Origin: UBA10438 sp964432155
GTDB taxonomy: Bacteria; Bacteroidota; Ignavibacteria; Kapaibacteriales; Kapaibacteriaceae
Length of the DNA: 64,000 bases
Direction of reading: 5' to 3'
Assembly: GCA_964432155.1 (NCBI GenBank)
Contig: CAYSMF010000004.1
Location: 1-64,000 of the forward strand
Each line of letters opens with the position of its first letter. Position 1 is the first letter of the stretch. The notes under the pieces are model-generated. The model searched no databases. It was not told the DNA's origin and saw nothing but the letters and a program-made list of their open reading frames with translations. The position numbers and the translations under genes are program-made. Shown here in pieces: positions 61,401-64,000 of the stretch.

Positions 61401-62916
61401 TCGGATCTGTTGTTTCGATGAAGTGATCGCCTGCGCCGATTGGCGTGCGGATGAAGGCGTACTCAGTACCCTTGAGGAGGCGCATAGCACCACCGAAGGC
61501 CGAAGTGAGTGAACGACCATCAACCTTAATCTTACCAATTTCAGACGCCTTGAAGACGATGTTGAAGAAGTTGTCCATGCCTTCTGGAGCGTGGAACACA
61601 CCGTAGTCTGCCCAACGGTCAACAGATGGGATGTACTGCAACATTGGCATACCCGACTCAACTGTTGGGTGACCTTGTGCATCTTCACCATTCTTACCCT
61701 TGCCACCCTCACGAAGTGCTGGCGGAAGGATCTTTGCGTACGACTTGCCGTATTGACCCATGAGGATCGGCTTGTCTGATTCCCAGTACGTTGCTACTTC
61801 AAGAGCTGTCTCAAGACGTGTTTCACCCTTCTTGAGGATCCACTTGTTCAGCAGGCCGCTACCGTCTTGGCGCATCGCCTTAACCGTTGTACCGTCTTCG
61901 AGTGCGATAACACGAATAACGTCACCGCGGTCATCATCGATACCGAACTCAACAGATGCTTGACCAACAACGCGTGTTGGTGTGTACATACACGGAGTCG
62001 TTACGAACTTTGTGCCAGCCATTTCAAGCGGAAGCATCGCGTCGTGGACGTTGCTACGAACGAAGTGTGCTTCTGCTGCGAACATACCTGTTGGAGGAAG
62101 CACGTCTGGGTAGCGCATGATGGCCACCTTTGTGTGACCCGAAACAACGCCGACTGGCTTGTTTGCACGGATCCATGTGCTCGAAAGGTCTGTTGACCAT
62201 TCCTTGTTCTGCTCTTCAAAGATCTTCGCCTTGATCAGGAATGTTTCACCCTTTTCAAGTGTGATCGTTTGTGTTGCGCCCTTGCGCACGCTCGGTGTTT
62301 CAACGCCACCTTCAGTGTCGACTGTTGGTGTGTACGAAACAACTGTGTTGTCCTTATCAGCAATCAGGAGAATCTGCGCTGGACGGTACTTGTAGCCTGA
62401 GCTGTTACCGTAGCGATCCTGATAGAAGTTCATCGAGTAGTAGTTCTTGCCCCAACCTTCAACTGGAAGGTGGCGAGCCATTTCACCATTACCCATCCAC
62501 GCCTGGTACGTCGAAACCGAAATTGGCTTCTTCGACGTCACCATGATGCCGTAGCCCTTGCGGGTTTCCGACTCAGTGCTCATGTATGCCGTTGACACCG
62601 GAATCTTGAGGACCTTGTTGGCCTCTACGGTGTATTCCTTGTCCATACGTGGAGCATCATTGATGCCCGCTGGCGTTTGGACACGCACAGTTGTCTTCGT
62701 CTTCGAAGAGATGAGCAGCTGCATTGGCTGCGGCATCGGCTTCTCAGTCGGGCTGGCAATCACTTGTGGGAACGCAACAATGTACTTGCGACCTTCTGTG
62801 AGCACCATTGTACCACGGCGTTCCGTCACATCTTGTGCCGAAATCACCCCTACACCGAGGATCGTCATCATGACGAGGGCGATCATCGATTTCATCGTGG
62901 TGGAAACAAGTCTCAT
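58405..62916 (-). CDS. Very large secreted surface protein with HYDIN/choice-of-anchor repeats and T9SS tail
   Basis: The 1503-residue protein has a signal peptide (cleavage after GVISAQ), an N-terminal region of about 500 residues resembling IgGFc-binding-type extracellular domains (GRKYIVAFPQVI, VQTPAGIN, ISVSTYQAW), a series of Ig-like HYDIN/choice-of-anchor sandwiches (about 640-1230, PSKLDFGTIPFNTPTSMTF and VDWGTVPASTPG), a cohesin-like region (about 1245-1410, APGASVNIPVEL...LRVRLSWDPKLVKP) and a T9SS sorting domain (MRPNPVSSSGVISY...LPTGTYFYRV...VTVVK). It is probably an abundant surface-layer-like or adhesive protein. Codon choice is unlike its neighbours (GGT, GCT, ACA and AAG dominate over GCG and ACG types), as in highly expressed genes. 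AGGAGA precedes the ATG. Confidence 0.85.
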   Translation of the reverse strand: MRLVSTTMKSMIALVMMTILGVGVISAQDVTERRGTMVLTEGRKYIVAFPQVIASPTEKPMPQPMQLLISSKTKTTVRVQTPAGINDAPRMDKEYTVEANKVLKIPVSTAYMSTESETRKGYGIMVTSKKPISVSTYQAWMGNGEMARHLPVEGWGKNYYSMNFYQDRYGNSSGYKYRPAQILLIADKDNTVVSYTPTVDTEGGVETPSVRKGATQTITLEKGETFLIKAKIFEEQNKEWSTDLSSTWIRANKPVGVVSGHTKVAIMRYPDVLPPTGMFAAEAHFVRSNVHDAMLPLEMAGTKFVTTPCMYTPTRVVGQASVEFGIDDDRGDVIRVIALEDGTTVKAMRQDGSGLLNKWILKKGETRLETALEVATYWESDKPILMGQYGKSYAKILPPALREGGKGKNGEDAQGHPTVESGMPMLQYIPSVDRWADYGVFHAPEGMDNFFNIVFKASEIGKIKVDGRSLTSAFGGAMRLLKGTEYAFIRTPIGAGDHFIETTDPNVRWAAWNYGSLDGLQQGRAYGTPISIDMTIPCDDSLSVKEELLCGDVKGEGKILPENTSCGSIFAVYPEDLNNYELVVDEEFTSGDKKVTFEVKVLDKTKDATATIRVVSRSGKYVEKTYTYVADKISWTPSKLDFGTIPFNTPTSMTFTIKNEKTDRPVNIRKIRVMGGDQIFLTNPTGPITLGPSESREVTVTAQIKTAPLVVDTVICELDCYNQKTVELRVRGEEPKIYVSDVDWGTVPASTPGIERVVSIQNGSRVVLNVTGFDEKLLDGSNNGKFFNPVTMDGKPLKSAFPLAIPANGTYDFKVTYSPKTEVGVPHRVDVPFYSNATGVDNIAVLTGSGNDVNVQAYSTPWVERVIDNVQKSQNINEYTQRISFENLGDQPVTYEAPVIRGADASSFRIVDNGNVGTFPVQLVKGAANQTRYVTVAFVPTELANRAAERTYKAEIAFMTTGVDGAKKEVVAALDGTAWQPQVKGADLDFPGTMNVGDAAKVLSIPVSNEHFMGQSNPTTGTPAGTYNVVITDIKITDAATRFEILNAPTPANPWVIKPGEAPMELQVRFDPSVSGTFESPYIISTNVGTKGQATYEPTYKITARVQGGEFTVTDADAEQYVFNTKDMAIRIKHTENQTIRYNIAQPTGADASRFVIVDQYVDVAPGQEVSVPVIFMPDFVTKLRDGQSDLKDANNEWTKKAKTQGIMWRDGRFEAEVVISDDRNAAKTKTAKLTGNGLFLETTNLIKDSYTVAPGASVNIPVELNATPEALDAVGMTELRVRLSWDPKLVKPRVNAADFITAGLQAEGWTIRATPINGKPSDASNSVEIDLYDERPNPVALKNNGTPVFSVKFDAFLDKGVAGTFTSPLNIYTYTVDHDKSGDRKDYTLFRDIPGKVTITMPCASTTRLVALGNFEYAVKPMRPNPVSSSGVISYSVGLTANTRIVLFNSMGEEVQTLVDEKLQAGSYEMTVDFTNLPTGTYFYRVISGPFSSEPQTVTVVK

Positions 62917-63158
62917 CGGACTTTCTCCTGGCGAGTAAAAAAATGGGTTTGAATTAGACTGTCGATTTCACGCGTCGGTTTGCGCGCACAGAGCGCACGC
63001 CCATAAAATAAGACGAAACCTGACATATCCAAAATATGCCGGTCGACCTGTTTTGAACATCAACTTCGAGCATGGTATCTCGGGGCTGACTCTCTGAAAA
63101 CACCATTCTTTCCAAAAGGTTACATCGACGCCGTTCGGACTTTTCCACGCGAACTTGA
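62917..63158 (-). promoter_or_regulatory. Upstream region of the surface-protein gene
   Basis: This 242-base gap holds no credible gene. It contains the AGGAGA ribosome-binding site (about 62923-62928), a CATAT-ccaaa-ATATG inverted repeat (63024-63038), an A/T-rich stretch near 63001-63040, and a TATTTTG sequence on the minus strand within the repeat that could be a promoter box. I see no clear -33 element. Confidence 0.3.
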
Positions 63159-64000
63159 CTACGATTTCAGACGGTTCTTAATGGCGCGATTAACGGGTGC
63201 TTCAAGGGGCAGGCAGACAACAACGAGGAGCGCACCCACAAGGACGTCGACAACGTAGTGATAACGCAGGTAAACCGTTGAGAACACGAGACTTCCGCCA
63301 ATTATCACGAACAACCAGCGGAGTCGACTTCTATTTCGGAATGCGAGCACAATGTTGGTGATCGTAAGCATCGTGTGTCCGCTCGGCATACAGTCGCGGT
63401 TCACCCATCGGGCAGGTTCAATCGAGCCTGGAGGGATTCCCCCACCGGCATCGACAAGACTTCGCAGGACGTCCGTGAACAACAGTCCAGGGAGCTCTCG
63501 TCCGATAGCCTCGAAGGTGTGGAGTGTAAACCTGGGGCCGATGGCAGGCATGAAGAAGTACAGGAGATACGAGATGAAATAGCAAAACGCCATTGCGCGC
63601 GCAAACGACGCGAGAAGTTCGAGATCGCCCCTTCGCCAGAGCTCGACTGCCTGAAGCACGGGCAGGAGATAAAACAGGAAGTAGCAGATCTGGAGGTACT
63701 CCGTGAGGAGCGGCGATGAAAACTGTCCGATCCATACCGTAGGATCGGTGCCAAACAAGTACCGATCTGCTGCAATGAGCAGGCTATCGTAGAGCGTGTC
63801 AGGATACAATGCATACACAATCAGCGTGGTCTGATTGTACATCATGTAGACCACGGGGACGATGTAGAAGTAGCGGATGAACCGGAACAATGGAAGTCCG
63901 GTCATTGATGTGAGCAAAATCGATGCTCCGACTACCGCAACAATGAGTGCGTTCTGAAAGAGTATGCTCGTAGCGAGTGGAATTCGCGCATACAGCACAA
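63159..64000 (-). CDS. PAP2-superfamily membrane protein (Aur1/inositolphosphotransferase-like), possibly 5'-truncated
   Basis: At least 279 residues with about six hydrophobic helices. The PAP2 signature is seen as CMPSGHTMLTI followed by VYLRYHYVVDVLVGALL, the variant of the PAP2_3 subgroup that includes Aur1-like transferases. The usual first phosphatase motif (KxxxxxxRP) is not clear. It may remove or transfer a phosphate headgroup from a lipid at the outer face of the inner membrane. A GTG at 63998 could be the start, but the frame is open to the window edge, so the true start may lie outside. Confidence 0.8.
   Translation of the reverse strand, partial: VLYARIPLATSILFQNALIVAVVGASILLTSMTGLPLFRFIRYFYIVPVVYMMYNQTTLIVYALYPDTLYDSLLIAADRYLFGTDPTVWIGQFSSPLLTEYLQICYFLFYLLPVLQAVELWRRGDLELLASFARAMAFCYFISYLLYFFMPAIGPRFTLHTFEAIGRELPGLLFTDVLRSLVDAGGGIPPGSIEPARWVNRDCMPSGHTMLTITNIVLAFRNRSRLRWLFVIIGGSLVFSTVYLRYHYVVDVLVGALLVVVCLPLEAPVNRAIKNRLKS

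Noticed and set aside
1..64000. CRISPR array, insertion sequence, prophage or rRNA genes
   Set aside because: No regularly spaced repeats, transposase, phage structural genes or rRNA segments were seen on either strand.

Overview
The window (about 54% GC by eye) looks like a chromosomal segment from a free-living Gram-negative bacterium of the Bacteroidota/Chlorobiota (FCB) group. The protein styles recall Ignavibacteria or Kapabacteria-like lineages, but I cannot fix the genus. The evidence is: four secreted proteins with C-terminal type IX secretion (T9SS)-like sorting domains; two FISUMP-domain lipoproteins; an Oar-like TonB-dependent receptor with an N-terminal carboxypeptidase-regulatory-like domain; a Kdo transferase (LPS-type outer membrane); HYDIN/choice-of-anchor beta-sandwich repeats; and several promoter boxes of the TAnnTTTG type used by the Bacteroidota housekeeping sigma factor. 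There is no sign of phage, insertion sequence, CRISPR or plasmid functions; the one tyrosine recombinase is a housekeeping XerD type.

Layout. 1-3.5 kb: the 3' part of a tRNA-Lys with a terminator, an unrecognised protein, a cytoplasmic NMT1/THI5-like protein and two tandem FISUMP lipoproteins. 3.5-6 kb: a secreted GH18 chitinase-like protein with an altered catalytic motif. 6-14.5 kb (minus strand): a beta-CASP metallo-beta-lactamase, aspartate ammonia-lyase, and a two-gene RND efflux system in which the inner-membrane pump and the outer-membrane factor are one reading frame. 14.5-16.3 kb: an MsbA-like ABC exporter. 16.3-28.2 kb (minus strand): a tightly packed polysaccharide operon (rmlB, UDP-HexNAc dehydrogenase, UDP-GlcNAc 2-epimerase, Wza-like export protein, flippase, initiating phosphoglycosyltransferase, DPM1-like transferase, a GT2 fusion protein) that ends with accA. 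28.3-32.3 kb: a GH3 hexosaminidase divergent from an ECF sigma factor, followed by a membrane-spanning anti-sigma-like protein with a barrel-like C-terminus and a lipoprotein. 32.3-40.7 kb: a thioesterase, threonine aldolase, acyl-CoA synthetase, small membrane protein, polyprenol-kinase-like protein, ispE, RlmD-like methyltransferase and a SpoIIE/RsbU-type phosphatase. 40.7-46.6 kb: an operon of Oar-like receptor, DUF4397 lipoprotein and secreted nuclease/phosphatase. 46.6-58.3 kb: rsmE, three crotonase-family enzymes, a PgpH-like c-di-AMP phosphodiesterase, xerD, a NamZ-like muramidase, a phosphodiester glycosidase, waaA and a secreted PQQ-type glucose/sorbosone dehydrogenase-like protein. 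58.4-64 kb: a 1503-residue secreted surface protein and a PAP2-family membrane protein cut by, or starting right at, the window edge.

How the parts fit. Much of the window serves the cell envelope: glycan synthesis and export, lipid A-Kdo, peptidoglycan breakdown (GH3 NagZ-like, NamZ-like, NAGPA-domain protein), efflux, surface proteins, and an envelope-spanning sigma/anti-sigma pair. Several genes (MBL nuclease, ABC exporter, GH3, SpoIIE phosphatase) have a TAnnTTTG-like box ending exactly three bases before the start codon and no Shine-Dalgarno sequence, which suggests leaderless mRNAs. The most unusual items are the RND/outer-membrane-factor single-frame fusion with an internal lipobox, the anti-sigma/barrel protein, the GT2 plus degenerate phosphoglycosyltransferase fusion, and the GH18 D-to-N change.
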